Assembly (NCBI RefSeq): GCF_000717655.1
Contig: NZ_JNZY01000045.1
Location: forward strand, 1 to 64,000
DNA length: 64,000 nt
Direction of reading: 5' to 3'
Source: Streptomyces katrae
GTDB taxonomy: Bacteria > Actinomycetota > Actinomycetes > Streptomycetales > Streptomycetaceae
The notes under the pieces are model-generated. The model did not search any database, had not been told where the DNA came from, and saw only the letters and a list, made by a program, of their open reading frames with translations. Positions within the stretch are counted from its first letter, which is position 1; each line of letters begins with the position of its first letter. The translations under genes were made by a program, and so were the position numbers. Below are positions 1-8,367 of this stretch, one piece after another.

Positions 1-2
1 CG

Positions 3-125
3 GTCGGTCAAGGGTGGCCGAAGGCCATCGCGAAGCGACGCGACGACGAAGGAGGAGCGCCCTTGAGGGACCGGCACGACACGGAAGGACAGTGGACTGG
101 CGGGAAACCCCCGGACTCCCTCTGA
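3..125 (+). CDS. C-terminal end of an unidentified gene (partial)
   Basis: An open frame enters from the left edge and stops at a TGA at 123-125. The roughly 40 visible residues are hydrophilic and charged (ending in ...GGKPPDSL) and resemble no family I know. The other two plus-strand frames are less convincing: one stops earlier, and the other runs into the convergent DUF397 gene. It could also be chance read-through, so confidence is low. Confidence 0.3.
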   Translation, partial: VGQGWPKAIAKRRDDEGGAPLRDRHDTEGQWTGGKPPDSL

Positions 126-142
126 TGCCGTCGGGCCGGAGC

Positions 143-388
143 TCAGGCTCCGGTGATCCCGCCGAGGAAAGCCGTCCAGGTCGTCGGTTGCACGGCCAGT
201 TCCGGGCTCGCCGTGAGCTTCGAGTCCCGGATGTGGACGGCGTCGGTGCATGAGGCGACCTCGACGCAACTGTCTCCCGCGCTGCCGCTGTACGTCGACT
301 TGTGCCAGGAAAGGGCGACCTCGACGCAGTTGTCGCCGTCGCCACTGCTGTAGCTGCTCTTGAACCACCGCAACTCAAAGTTGTTCAC
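143..388 (-). CDS. DUF397 domain protein with two DUF397 units
   Basis: An 81-residue protein starting at GTG, whose first bases overlap the stop of the upstream regulator (GTGA), so the two are translationally coupled. The DUF397 signature W-(F/H)-K-S-(S/T)-Y-S-x-x-x-G-D-(N/S)-C-V-E-V occurs twice, near residues 8-24 and 28-44. It is followed by the usual V-x-I-R-D-S-K and W-x-A-F motifs. Single-domain DUF397 proteins are the known partners of Streptomyces Scr1/WhiJ-type helix-turn-helix proteins and are thought to counteract or modulate them. The doubled first half looks like an internal duplication. The partner assignment rests on family knowledge plus adjacency. Confidence 0.88.
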   Translation of the reverse strand: MNNFELRWFKSSYSSGDGDNCVEVALSWHKSTYSGSAGDSCVEVASCTDAVHIRDSKLTASPELAVQPTTWTAFLGGITGA

Positions 389-1218
389 AGAGATCCTCGC
401 ATTCGCATCAACAGACCCGTGCTGTCCGCAGGATTGAGGGCCTGGATGCGAAGTTTGGCATACCGCAGATGGAGGAGGCTGAGGTCTTTCGGGTCAGAAA
501 TGAGGCGGCCTGATTGCTGGCCCTCGCTGTATCCCACCCACTCGTTGTCCCTAGTCTCCAGGAGGCAGAAGGGGCCCCCGAGTCCTGCGTGTCGTGGGCT
601 GATCTTCGGCATGATCTGCAGGTCGAGATTGGGGAGCTCCGCGCACTCCAACAGGTGGTTGATCAGCTCGCGGGTTACTGCGGGTCCGCCGGTCTGCCTC
701 TCGATGACCGCCTCGTCGAGAATGAAGCTGAAGACCGTGTACGGGGTGCGCGACAGTAGTTTCTGTCGGCCCAGACGAGCCAAGATCCGGGCTTCCACCT
801 CCTCCGCAGTGGGCGGTGGAAGGACGTCGGCGACCAAGGCTCGGGCGTACGACTCCGGCTGTAACAGCCCGGGAACCGAGCGGCACTCGAATGTGTCGAG
901 GGTGATCGCTTCCGCCTCCAGATCTGCCCATGGTTTGAACCAGGACGCCAGCCCCCGCCTTCGCGTCAGCTCCCTCGCCGCGATACGGATGACGCCGAAG
1001 GCGTCCAGTGCCTCTTCCGCCCGGCTCACGAACTTCACCGACGGATGCCGACGGCCCTGCTCGACCGAGCCGACGTACTGGACCGAGTACCCGACCCGCT
1101 CGGCCAGCTGCTCCTGTGTGAGTGCTGCGCGTTTACGGAAGGCCTTAACGGTTTCCCCGAAGTTCCGCAGGCCGCTGTCCGGCTCGACCTCGCCGGCACC
1201 GCTCTCGTCGTGACTCAC
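385..1218 (-). CDS. Helix-turn-helix XRE-family regulator with DUF5753 domain (WhiJ/Scr1 type)
   Basis: About 277 residues. The N-terminal third has an XRE helix-turn-helix (F-R-K-R-A-A-L-T-Q-E-Q-L-A through S-V-E-Q-G-R-R-H-P-S). The rest has the DUF5753 ligand/partner domain with its hallmark V-P-G-L-L-Q-x-x-x-Y-A-R-A-L and the terminal L-R-Y-A-K-L-R-I-Q-A-L. A GTG at 1230 is also possible but overlaps the GGGAG ribosome binding site, so I prefer the GTG at 1218. It forms a two-gene unit with the downstream DUF397 gene and diverges from an RsbW-like ATPase. This three-gene arrangement is typical of the developmental regulator loci that are multiplied in Streptomyces. Confidence 0.88.
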   Translation of the reverse strand: MSHDESGAGEVEPDSGLRNFGETVKAFRKRAALTQEQLAERVGYSVQYVGSVEQGRRHPSVKFVSRAEEALDAFGVIRIAARELTRRRGLASWFKPWADLEAEAITLDTFECRSVPGLLQPESYARALVADVLPPPTAEEVEARILARLGRQKLLSRTPYTVFSFILDEAVIERQTGGPAVTRELINHLLECAELPNLDLQIMPKISPRHAGLGGPFCLLETRDNEWVGYSEGQQSGRLISDPKDLSLLHLRYAKLRIQALNPADSTGLLMRMRGSL

Positions 1219-1347
1219 CCTCGCGGTCACCTCCCGCGTTCAGGTTCACGGGCGGTGACCGCCACTGTCCAGAGTGTGAACTCGTACAGATGAAAAGTAG
1301 TGGTCGTGTTTCTGGGAACTGCCTTGCGCACCCGGCACGTTGCTCCC

Positions 1348-1773
1348 ATGACCGCACCCTCTCGCCCCACCCAGACCCTCGTACGCGTGTTCACGCAGCG
1401 TTTCAGCAGCACCCGGCGCGGAGCCCGGCTCGCCCGGTGTCTCGCCATGGTCGAGCTGCACGACTGGGGGATCCCGCACCGCACCCCGCTGTCCGAGGAC
1501 GCGGAGCGGATCGTCGCCGAGTTCACCGCCAATGCCGTCACCCACGGGCGGGCCGCCGGGAGGGACTTCGAGCTCAAGCTGACCCTCGTCGAGAACGTCC
1601 TCCGCATCGAGGTGTCCGATGCCCGCAGGGAGCGGCGGCCCGCCCTGCTGCCGCACGCGTACCAGGCCGAGGGTGGCTACGGCCTGCGGATCGTCGATGC
1701 CCTCGCCGCCGACTGGGGGGTCACGGACCGGCTGATCGGCAAAACGGTCTGGGCCGAGCTCGGACGACGGTGA
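1348..1773 (+). CDS. RsbW-like ATP-binding protein (HATPase_c, anti-sigma-factor-type kinase)
   Basis: About 141 residues from the ATG at 1348 (M-T-A-P-S-R-P-T). The GHKL/HATPase fold is shown by the N-box-like stretch A-E-F-T-A-N-A-V-T-H-G and the late G-G-Y-G-L-R-I-V-D lid motif. Members of this small family are serine kinases or anti-anti-sigma antagonists in Streptomyces. They are commonly found beside DUF397 and helix-turn-helix genes, as here, where this gene diverges from the regulator ending at 385. An upstream in-frame ATG at 1300 would add 16 residues that lack the family pattern. Confidence 0.82.
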   Translation: MTAPSRPTQTLVRVFTQRFSSTRRGARLARCLAMVELHDWGIPHRTPLSEDAERIVAEFTANAVTHGRAAGRDFELKLTLVENVLRIEVSDARRERRPALLPHAYQAEGGYGLRIVDALAADWGVTDRLIGKTVWAELGRR

Positions 1774-1789
1774 TATCTTCTTTGAGAAT

Positions 1790-1799
1790 CGTATATACG
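1790..1799. promoter_or_regulatory. Perfect palindrome CGTATATACG upstream of vapB
   Basis: A 10-bp perfect palindrome lies in a short AT-rich patch (1771-1799) about 20 bases ahead of the vapB start. Ribbon-helix-helix antitoxins usually bind such palindromes to autorepress their operon. The assignment as the VapBC operator is inference from position and symmetry. Confidence 0.4.
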
Positions 1800-1818
1800 C
1801 CCCGGTCTGGAGGCCGCG

Positions 1819-2061
1819 ATGTCCCGAACGGTGATCGACCTGGATGACGAGGCCTTGGCGGAAGCGGCCCGGCACCTCGGCACCACGACCAAGCGGGACA
1901 CCGTGAACGCCGCCCTGCGGGAGATCGCCGATCGCCGCCGCAGAGCTGCTGCGGTTGAGCGTATGCGGCAGATGGTCGCCGACGGCGAGATCGACTTCTC
2001 CGCCATCGAGGGTGGCGATGCCGGGGGCATGCGGGAGCCGGGAAGGCACTCGGCTGCGTGA
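1819..2061 (+). CDS. vapB: VapB-type antitoxin (ribbon-helix-helix)
   Basis: An 80-residue protein with the family opening M-S-R-T-V-I-D-L-D-D-E-A-L, followed by a helix rich in Ala and Arg and the motif T-K-R-D-T-V-N-A-A-L-R-E. This is the DNA-binding RHH region of VapB antitoxins; the acidic C-terminal half should wrap the toxin. A GGAGG-like site (tggaggccgcg) precedes the ATG. The stop overlaps the start of the toxin gene by 4 bases (GTGA), the usual arrangement for coupled toxin-antitoxin pairs. Confidence 0.85.
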   Translation: MSRTVIDLDDEALAEAARHLGTTTKRDTVNAALREIADRRRRAAAVERMRQMVADGEIDFSAIEGGDAGGMREPGRHSAA

Positions 2062-2462
2062 GCGAGAACTTCCTGATCGACACGAGCGCACTCGTCCGTT
2101 TCTACCGTCGGCAGGCCGCTCCCGCGTGGGACGAGGTGGTCACCTCAGGAGTCGTGGGGCTGTGTGAACCGGTCCGCCAGGAGTTCCTGCGTGCCGTCGG
2201 GGGCCGCCCGGCCTACTACGAGGCCGACGGTCTGCTGCGGGAGACCTTCCCGTACTTCGTGGCCCGTGATTCCGCTTGGGAGGACGCCTCGGCACTCCAG
2301 CAGAGGTTGGCCGACGAAGGCTGCCACCAGTGCGCGAGTCCGGTGGACCTGCTCGTCGCCGTCACCGCGCAGCATCACAAGCTGACCGTCCTCCACCAGG
2401 ACGCGGACTTCGAGACCATCGCCCGCATCACAGGGCAGCCCGTGCGGCGCATCGCGGACTGA
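2058..2462 (+). CDS. vapC: VapC-type PIN-domain ribonuclease toxin
   Basis: A 134-residue PIN-domain protein starting at a GTG inside the vapB stop. The conserved acidic residues of the metal site are visible: D in L-I-D-T-S-A-L near the N-terminus, E in L-C-E-P-V-R-Q-E-F, D in S-P-V-D-L-L-V-A and D in H-Q-D-A-D-F-E near the end. VapC toxins cleave specific tRNAs or rRNA and are held inactive by VapB. Nothing looks truncated, so the pair is probably functional. Confidence 0.87.
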   Translation: MSENFLIDTSALVRFYRRQAAPAWDEVVTSGVVGLCEPVRQEFLRAVGGRPAYYEADGLLRETFPYFVARDSAWEDASALQQRLADEGCHQCASPVDLLVAVTAQHHKLTVLHQDADFETIARITGQPVRRIAD

Positions 2463-2480
2463 GGGCGCTGCACCGTCCCG

Positions 2481-2753
2481 TCAGGGCCGCCAGCGCGGTG
2501 CCTCGCGTCCGGCTCGGTCGGGCCGGGGAAGTGGAACGGACGCCGGGGTGGGTTGCGAGGTCCGAGCCCGCCCGGGTGGCGAGGGCGGCGTGCGGGTCGA
2601 GGGGACCTCGACCGCCACGAGGTGGCCCGGGAACCCGGCGGCGCGGCCCGCCTCCCGGACCGTCCGGACGGCGAACAGCGGGCGGTCCTGGAGGACGCAT
2701 CCGTCGGCCTGTTCACGGATGCCGGCCGGGAGGCTCTCCCGCCGGATGCTCAT
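2481..2753 (-). CDS. Hypothetical protein, last gene of a three-gene unit
   Basis: A 90-residue protein beginning M-S-I-R-R-E-S-L-P-A-G-I-R-E. I do not recognise a family. It is supported by the ATGA overlap with the stop of the gene upstream (2750-2753), by Streptomyces-like codon use in its first 55 codons, and by its position 3' of the LLM oxidoreductase. The last 35 residues are rich in Pro, Arg and Ala and look disordered. Confidence 0.45.
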   Translation of the reverse strand: MSIRRESLPAGIREQADGCVLQDRPLFAVRTVREAGRAAGFPGHLVAVEVPSTRTPPSPPGRARTSQPTPASVPLPRPDRAGREAPRWRP

Positions 2754-3022
2754 GCGGATTCGTCCGGGACGAAGACGCTCAGCCGGTAGCTCGTCGGATG
2801 GGTGAGGCGGCCGCAGAACTGGTCGATGCGCAGGCTCTCTGGCTCGACCGTGCGCGCGGCGTAGAGGCGGCGGACGTACTCCTTCAGCTCCGCGTGCACC
2901 TGCGTGGAGAACAGCGGTTCCCAGTGGCCGGGTACGGCCGCTGCCCCGCGGCGGCCCCGTTCCCGGCTTCGAGTGCGCTTTTGCTGGCCCGGCAAGTGGA
3001 TCAGCCCCCTTTCGGGGGCCAT
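2750..3022 (-). CDS. Hypothetical protein, middle gene of a three-gene unit
   Basis: Up to 90 residues. The first 28 codons have poor Streptomyces codon bias, so the true start may be further in, for example the GTG giving V-H-A-E-L-K-E-Y. The second half (Y-V-R-R-L-Y-A-A-R-T ... F-C-G-R-L-T-H-P-T-S-Y) looks like a folded alpha/beta piece but matches no family I can name. It starts 34 bases after the LLM oxidoreductase stop and its own stop is fused to the next start. Co-transcription of the three genes is likely. Confidence 0.45.
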   Translation of the reverse strand: MAPERGLIHLPGQQKRTRSRERGRRGAAAVPGHWEPLFSTQVHAELKEYVRRLYAARTVEPESLRIDQFCGRLTHPTSYRLSVFVPDESA

Positions 3023-3055
3023 CGTCGGGGCGGCCGTCTGGCCGCGGCGACCGGA

Positions 3056-3916
3056 TCAGAGGTACTGCGCGAAGTCGTCCAGGACTCGGAGGATCTCGGC
3101 CTCCTTCGCCGACGGGAGCTGGAGGACGACCTCCTCGATGCCCAGGTCCGCGTAGTGGCCGAGCTTGCCCGGGTTCGGCTGGACCGCGTACGGGACCACC
3201 TGGAGGGTCTTCGGGTCGCGGCCCGCGGTTTCCCAGACCTGGCGCAGCACCGGCAGGGACTCGGAGAGTCCGCCGCCGCCGATTGGGAGCCAGCCGTCGG
3301 CGTGGTCGGCGATGGCCGAGAAGAGCTTCGGGCCTGCCGCGCCGCCGATCAGGGTGCGGGGGCCGTGCAGGGGGTGGCCGGGGCCGAGCTCGCGCGGGGG
3401 CTGGGCCGGCTTGGGGTGGGCGGCGCTGGCCTGGACGGAGGAGAACTCGCCCACGTAGGCGGTGGGTTCCGGGGCCCACAGGGCGCGCATCAGGGCCATC
3501 CGGTCCCGGACCAGTTCGCGGCGGGTGTGCCACTCGACGCCGTGGTCGGCGGCCTCCTCGACGTTCCAGCCGTAGCCGATCCCGAGGGTGAAGCGGCCGC
3601 CGGAGAGGTGGTCCAGGGTGGCGATCTGCTTCGCGAGGTCGATCGGGTCGTGCTGGGCGACCAGGGTGATGCCGGTGCCGAGGGTGAGGCGCTCGGTGAC
3701 GGCGGCGGCCTGGGCCAGGGCGACGAAGGGGTCGAGGGTGCGCCCGTACATCTCCGGGAGCTCGCCGCCCATGGGCGCGGACGTTTCGCGGCTGACCGGG
3801 ATGTGGGTGTGCTCGGGGAGGTAGAGCCCGGCGAACCCGCGCTCCTCGAGGGAGCGGGCGAGGCGGACGGGGGAGACGGTGTGGTCGGTCAGGAAGATGG
3901 TCGTGGCGATCCGCAT
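3056..3916 (-). CDS. LLM-class F420-dependent oxidoreductase
   Basis: About 286 residues starting at M-R-I-A-T-T-I-F-L; a longer in-frame extension to 4012 lacks the family pattern. It has the luciferase-like TIM barrel: G-L-Y-L-P-E-H-T-H-I near the N-terminus, the core T-L-G-T-G-I-T-L-V, and the segment L-D-H-L-S-G-G-R-F-T-L-G-I-G-Y-G-W-N-V-E-E. This last motif is typical of the Rv-type F420-dependent subfamily, which uses reduced deazaflavin F420 rather than FMN. The substrate cannot be deduced. The FO synthase gene fbiC, the source of the cofactor chromophore, lies about 2 kb away on the same strand. Confidence 0.88.
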   Translation of the reverse strand: MRIATTIFLTDHTVSPVRLARSLEERGFAGLYLPEHTHIPVSRETSAPMGGELPEMYGRTLDPFVALAQAAAVTERLTLGTGITLVAQHDPIDLAKQIATLDHLSGGRFTLGIGYGWNVEEAADHGVEWHTRRELVRDRMALMRALWAPEPTAYVGEFSSVQASAAHPKPAQPPRELGPGHPLHGPRTLIGGAAGPKLFSAIADHADGWLPIGGGGLSESLPVLRQVWETAGRDPKTLQVVPYAVQPNPGKLGHYADLGIEEVVLQLPSAKEAEILRVLDDFAQYL

Positions 3917-4046
3917 GGCTGAGGGCACCTCCGTGGCTCTTCGGGCTGTCCGGGTGTGGGGTTCCCCCTGGCGTACGGGTGGTCCGTGGCGCCCGGGACC
4001 GGCGGAGGTCACGCTACGGCCTGCGGGTCGGATTGTTGAGGGGGCG

Positions 4047-5315
4047 TCAGCCGACGGGGTAGCGGGTCGGCCAGCCGGAGGCGGGGACCGCCGGGCCGTG
4101 CAGGGCGGGGCCCTGGGTCATCTCGAGGGCGAAGTCGTCGGCGATTTCCAGCAGGGTGGCGCGGCCTTCGAGTTCCGCGAGCCAGGCGCCGGGGAGGGCG
4201 GTCTCGCCGTGGAGGGCGCCGAGCAGTGCGCCGCAGAGGGCGCCGGCGGCGGTGGAGTCACCGCCGTGGTTGACGGCGAGGCGCAGGCCGTACGGGACGT
4301 CCTCGGCGACCAGCGCGCAGTAGACGGCGACGGCGAGGACGTCCTCGGCGCCGCCGACACCGCCGTCCCCGCCCGCGGCGACGGCTGCGACGGCCTCCGC
4401 GGACGGCGGGCCCTGCGGGACGGCCGCGACGGCGCGCTGGAGGGCGTCGGTGACGTTCTGGTGGCCCGGGCGGGCGCCGAGCAGGCCGAGGGCGCGCTGG
4501 ATGGCCCCGTCGAGGGATTCGCCGCGGGTGAGGCCGTGGACGATGACGGCGAAGGCTCCGGCGGTGAGGTACGCGGTGGGGTGGCCGTGGCTCTGCGCGG
4601 CGCACTCGGTGGCGAGCTGGAGGACCAGGGCCGGGTCCCAGCCGACCAGCAGGCCGAAGGGGGCCGAGCGGGTGGCGGCGGCCGCGTCGCGGGCGGTGGG
4701 GTTCTTCGGCCGGCCGAGGGTGCCGAGGACGTCGTCGGCGAAGCCGGTCATACAGGCGCGCTCGGGGCCGCGGCGGGCGTAAAGCCACTCCTGCCGGGCG
4801 AGCCAGCCGTTGTCCTTGCGGCGCTCGTCGGGGCCCCAGTCGTGCTGGGTGGCGGCCCAGCGCAGGTACGCGCGGTGGATGTCGGTGGGCGGGTGCCAGG
4901 CGCCGGTGTCCCGGCGTACGTGGGCGCGGATCAGCCCGTCGACGGTGAACAGGGTGAGCTGCGTGGCGGCGGTGACCGTGCCGCGGCGCCCGTACGCGGG
5001 GGCGGGCTGGGTCAGGCCGTGCGGACCGTGGGCCTCGCGTATGGCGTCGAGGGAGAGGTCTGCCAGGGGGGCGCCGAAGGCGTCGCCGAGGGCGGAGCCG
5101 AGGAGGGTGCCGCGGACGCGGCTGCGGAAGTCCTGCTGCTCGGCGCGCCCCCAGAGCCCGACGGCCGCACCGGACCGCCCGCCGGGGGTCCCGGACCGGC
5201 CCCCGGGGGCTGCGGACCGCCCGCCGAGCGTCCCGCCGGACCGTGCCCCGGTGCCGGGTCCGGCAGCCGGCGCCGTGTGCTCTTCGGCCGGCTTCTCGGT
5301 CGTCGTGTGGTCCAT
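4047..5315 (-). CDS. ADP-ribosylglycohydrolase family protein
   Basis: About 422 residues. I chose the ATG at 5315 (M-D-H-T-T-T-E-K) because an AGGGGG site lies about 6 bases upstream. Residues 1-60 are a Gly/Ser/Arg/Pro-rich linker with repeated G-G-R-S units. The DraG/ARH-like domain follows: R-G-T-L-L-G-S-A-L-G-D-A-F-G-A-P near its start and V-N-H-G-G-D-S-T-A-A-G-A-L near the end. The latter corresponds to the binuclear-metal D-(S/T)-D-T-x-A-A-I motif; here the sequence is G-G-D-S, which still offers a metal ligand. Such enzymes remove ADP-ribose from arginine or from related small molecules. Confidence 0.82.
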   Translation of the reverse strand: MDHTTTEKPAEEHTAPAAGPGTGARSGGTLGGRSAAPGGRSGTPGGRSGAAVGLWGRAEQQDFRSRVRGTLLGSALGDAFGAPLADLSLDAIREAHGPHGLTQPAPAYGRRGTVTAATQLTLFTVDGLIRAHVRRDTGAWHPPTDIHRAYLRWAATQHDWGPDERRKDNGWLARQEWLYARRGPERACMTGFADDVLGTLGRPKNPTARDAAAATRSAPFGLLVGWDPALVLQLATECAAQSHGHPTAYLTAGAFAVIVHGLTRGESLDGAIQRALGLLGARPGHQNVTDALQRAVAAVPQGPPSAEAVAAVAAGGDGGVGGAEDVLAVAVYCALVAEDVPYGLRLAVNHGGDSTAAGALCGALLGALHGETALPGAWLAELEGRATLLEIADDFALEMTQGPALHGPAVPASGWPTRYPVG

Positions 5316-5606
5316 CGCGATCCCCCTGCCCCGCCCCGGCATGCTCTGGCGCGCACTGTAATGGACACGTTCGATCGAATCCGGAGGGAGGTCGTCCAGC
5401 GGCCCGGATGCGCGCGCGGAAAGGCCGGATTGCGTGCAGGCGCCTGCGGACATCTCGTTCACATCCGGTCCGAAAGGGTGGGTAGAAGTGCAGGTAGCGC
5501 GCCTTGGTCGATAGATGGCACGTTTTGTCACTCGCCGTGGAGCCGGTCGGTTTCGGCCATGTCCCGTTCATGCAGAGTTCTTCTGCGGCCAACAGCCACC
5601 GAGGGC

Positions 5607-5684
5607 ATGAAGAAGGCACTCCTCGGCGGAGGCGACGACGGGCGCGAGCTGAAGCAGCTCGAGAAGGACCTCCTCGTCGGCTGA
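5607..5684 (+). CDS. Candidate 25-residue micro-ORF convergent with fbiC
   Basis: A short frame from ATG 5607 to TGA 5684 whose codons are almost all G/C-ending (about 22 of 24), unlike the in-frame bases upstream. The peptide begins M-K-K-A-L-L-G-G-G-D-D-G and continues with an amphipathic E-L-K-Q-L-E-K-D-L-L-V-G. It ends about 20 bases before a strong hairpin. The ribosome binding site is poor (GAGGG abuts the start), and no homologue comes to mind. It may be a real small protein or the coding tail of a vanished gene. Confidence 0.3.
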   Translation: MKKALLGGGDDGRELKQLEKDLLVG

Positions 5685-5706
5685 TCCCCCCAGCAGCGAC
5701 GACGAA

Positions 5707-5736
5707 GGCCCGGCCGGGATCCCTCCCGGCCGGGCC
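5707..5736. terminator. Bidirectional terminator hairpin
   Basis: A perfect 13-bp stem (GGCCCGGCCGGGA with its complement) around a TCCC loop lies between the convergent micro-ORF and fbiC stops. It can terminate both strands. Confidence 0.75.
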
Positions 5737-5762
5737 GTTCCCGTTCGCCCGTACCCCTGCGC

Positions 5763-8327
5763 CTAGTCCAGTACGGGCAGCAGCTCCGGCAGGTGCCCGT
5801 CCGAGGCGCGCGCCGCCTGCTGCCGCTCCTGGGGCACCTCCCCGTACAGCGTCGTGCGGGCCTTCGCGGGCCGCCCGGCGGCCTCCGCGACGGCGATCAG
5901 GTCCCGTACCGACTTGTACGACCCGTAACTCGATCCGGCCATCCGGGAGATGGTCTCCTCCATCAGCGTGCCGCCGAGGTCGTTGGCTCCCGACCGCAGC
6001 ATCTCGGCCGCGCCCTCCGCACCGAGCTTCACCCAGCTCGTCTGGATGTTGGTGATGTGCGGGTGCAGCAGGATCCGGGCCATCGCCGTCACCGCACGGT
6101 TGTCGCGGACCGTCGGGCCGGGACGGGCGATGCCCGCCAGGTACACGGGCGCGTTGGTGTGGATGAACGGCAGCGTCACGAACTCCGTGAAACCGCCGGT
6201 CTGCTGCTGGATGCGGGCCAGCGTGCGGAAGTGCCCCAGCCAGTGCCGCGGCTGGTCCACGTGCCCGTACATCATGGTCGACGAGGACCGGATCCCGAGC
6301 TCGTGCGCCGTGGTGATGACGTCGATCCAGTCCGCCGTCGGCAGCTTCCCCTTGGTCAGCACCCAGCGGACCTCGTCGTCCAGGATCTCCGCCGCCGTGC
6401 CCGGGATGGAGTCCAGTCCGGCCTCCTTGGCCGCCGTCAGCCACTCCCGTACCGACATGCCCGTCCGTGTCGCGCCGTTGACGACCTCCATCGGCGAGAA
6501 CGCGTGCACGTGCATCCCCGGCACCCGCTGCTTCACGGCGCGCGCGATGTCGAAGTACGCCGTCCCGGGCAGGTCCGGGTGGATGCCGCCCTGCATGCAC
6601 ACCTCGACCGCGCCCACGTCCCAGGCCTGGGCGGCCCGGTCGGCGACCTGGTCCAGCGACAGCGTGTACGCGTCGGCGTCCGTACGGCGCTGCGCGAAGG
6701 CGCAGAAGCGGCACCCGGTGTAGCAGACGTTCGTGAAGTTGATGTTCCGCGTGACGATGTACGTGACGTCGTCGCCCACCACCGACTTGCGCAGGTCGTC
6801 CGCGATCCGGCACAGCGCGTCCAGCGCCGGGCCGTCCGCGTGCAGCAGGGCCAGCGCCTGTGCGTCGGTCAGCTTCGTCGGATCGTCGGCGGCCTGCGCG
6901 AGCGCCGCCCGTACGTCGGTGTCGATGCGCTCCGGGACCATGCCGGGGGCCGCCGCCTCGCGCAGCGCCTCCCAGTCCCCGTAGACGTGGTCGAAGTCCT
7001 CGCGCCGGTCCCCGGTACGCCCCTGCGTGTCGATGGTGGCGTGCAGATCGGTGCGCCCGTACGAGCCGAACCCCTCCTCGGGCTCCTGCCACGGGTGCCC
7101 CTCGACGGTCGCGTCGGGGTTCGCCAGGCCCGTCTCCGGATCGGCCAGCGCCCGTACGTGCGGCAGCAGCCGCGGGTCCAGCCACGGCTCGCCGCGCTGC
7201 ACGAACTCCGGGTAGACGCAGAGCCGCTCGCGCAGCTCGAAGCCGGCCGCCGCGGACTGCTCGGCCAGCACGTCGATCTGCGGCCAGGGCCGCTCGGGGT
7301 TCACGTGGTCGGGGGTCAGGGGCGAGACGCCGCCCCAGTCGTCGATGCCGGCCCGGATCAGCCGCGCGTACTCCCCGTCGACCAGGTTGGGCGGCGCCTG
7401 GAGGCAGCCCGAGGGGCCCATGATGTGCCGGGCGACGGCGACCGTGGCGACGAGGTCGTCCAGCTCGGCATCGGGCATGCCGCGCATCGCCGTGTCCGGT
7501 TTGGCGCGGAAGTTCTGGATGATCAGCTCCTGCACGCCGTGGTACGAGCGCGCGACCCGGCGCAGCGCGAACAGCGACTGCGCGCGCTCCTCGTACGTCT
7601 CGCCGATCCCGATGAGCAGCCCGGAGGTGAAGGGCACGGAGGACCGCCCGGCATCCTCCAGCACCCGCAGCCGTACGGCCGGCTCCTTGTCGGGGGAACC
7701 GAAGTGCGGGCCGCCCGGCTCGGACCACAGCCGCGTGGCCGTGGTCTCCAGCATCATGCCCATGGACGGGGCAACGGGCTTGAGCCGCTGGAAATCGGCC
7801 CACGACATCACACCCGGATTCAGATGGGGCAGCAGCCCCGTCTCCTCCAGGATCAGGATCGAAATGGCCCGCACGTACGAGACGGTGTCGCTGTACCCCT
7901 GCGCCTCGAGCCACTCACGCGCCTCGGGCCACCGCTCCTCGGGCTTGTCCCCCAGCGTGATGAGCGCTTCCTTGCAGCCGAGGGCGGCACCCCGGCGGGC
8001 GATGTCGAGCACCTCGTCGGGCGACATGTACATCCCGTGGCCCGCCCGCCTGAGCTTGCCGGGGACGGTGGCGAAGGTGCAGTAGTGGCACTTGTCGCGG
8101 CACAGGCGGGTCAGGGGGATGAACACGCTCTTCGAGTACGTGATGACGCCGGGCCGGCCGGCGGCCGCGAGGCCGGAGTCGCGGACCCGGGCGGCGGAGG
8201 CGGCGAGGTCCTCCAGGTCCGCGCCGCGCGCCTGGAGGAGTACGGCCGCCTCGGTCGCGTCGAGCGCGACGCCGTCGCGGGCTCGCTTGAGCGCGCGGCG
8301 CATCGCGTTTTCGGTCGGAGTCGTCAT
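5763..8327 (-). CDS. fbiC: FO synthase, fused CofG/CofH radical-SAM enzyme
   Basis: An 854-residue actinobacterial fusion making 7,8-didemethyl-8-hydroxy-5-deazariboflavin (FO), the deazaflavin chromophore of coenzyme F420, from tyrosine and the diaminouracil intermediate of flavin synthesis. Two radical-SAM clusters are visible. The CofG half has C-R-D-K-C-H-Y-C at residues 76-83, and the CofH half has C-Y-T-G-C-R-F-C at residues 535-542. Length and domain order match FbiC exactly. An SDR gene ends about 40 bases upstream of its start on the same strand, and a strong bidirectional hairpin lies at its 3' end. F420-dependent activity in this neighbourhood is also implied by the LLM oxidoreductase at 3056-3916. 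Confidence 0.97.
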   Translation of the reverse strand: MTTPTENAMRRALKRARDGVALDATEAAVLLQARGADLEDLAASAARVRDSGLAAAGRPGVITYSKSVFIPLTRLCRDKCHYCTFATVPGKLRRAGHGMYMSPDEVLDIARRGAALGCKEALITLGDKPEERWPEAREWLEAQGYSDTVSYVRAISILILEETGLLPHLNPGVMSWADFQRLKPVAPSMGMMLETTATRLWSEPGGPHFGSPDKEPAVRLRVLEDAGRSSVPFTSGLLIGIGETYEERAQSLFALRRVARSYHGVQELIIQNFRAKPDTAMRGMPDAELDDLVATVAVARHIMGPSGCLQAPPNLVDGEYARLIRAGIDDWGGVSPLTPDHVNPERPWPQIDVLAEQSAAAGFELRERLCVYPEFVQRGEPWLDPRLLPHVRALADPETGLANPDATVEGHPWQEPEEGFGSYGRTDLHATIDTQGRTGDRREDFDHVYGDWEALREAAAPGMVPERIDTDVRAALAQAADDPTKLTDAQALALLHADGPALDALCRIADDLRKSVVGDDVTYIVTRNINFTNVCYTGCRFCAFAQRRTDADAYTLSLDQVADRAAQAWDVGAVEVCMQGGIHPDLPGTAYFDIARAVKQRVPGMHVHAFSPMEVVNGATRTGMSVREWLTAAKEAGLDSIPGTAAEILDDEVRWVLTKGKLPTADWIDVITTAHELGIRSSSTMMYGHVDQPRHWLGHFRTLARIQQQTGGFTEFVTLPFIHTNAPVYLAGIARPGPTVRDNRAVTAMARILLHPHITNIQTSWVKLGAEGAAEMLRSGANDLGGTLMEETISRMAGSSYGSYKSVRDLIAVAEAAGRPAKARTTLYGEVPQERQQAARASDGHLPELLPVLD

Positions 8328-8367
8328 GCGGTGAGCATACGATCCGACGCCCCGGCCGCGAGGTGGC

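Noticed and set aside
2276..3922. A plus-strand frame of about 550 codons across vapC and the LLM oxidoreductase
   Set aside because: It overlaps conserved genes on the other strand and has no recognisable domain; the coupled minus-strand genes explain the region better.
4258..7914. A minus-strand open frame of about 1200 codons overlapping the glycohydrolase and fbiC
   Set aside because: It lies in another frame of two well-identified genes and consists of Arg/Ala/Gly/Pro-rich low-complexity sequence, the usual result of high GC leaving few stop codons.
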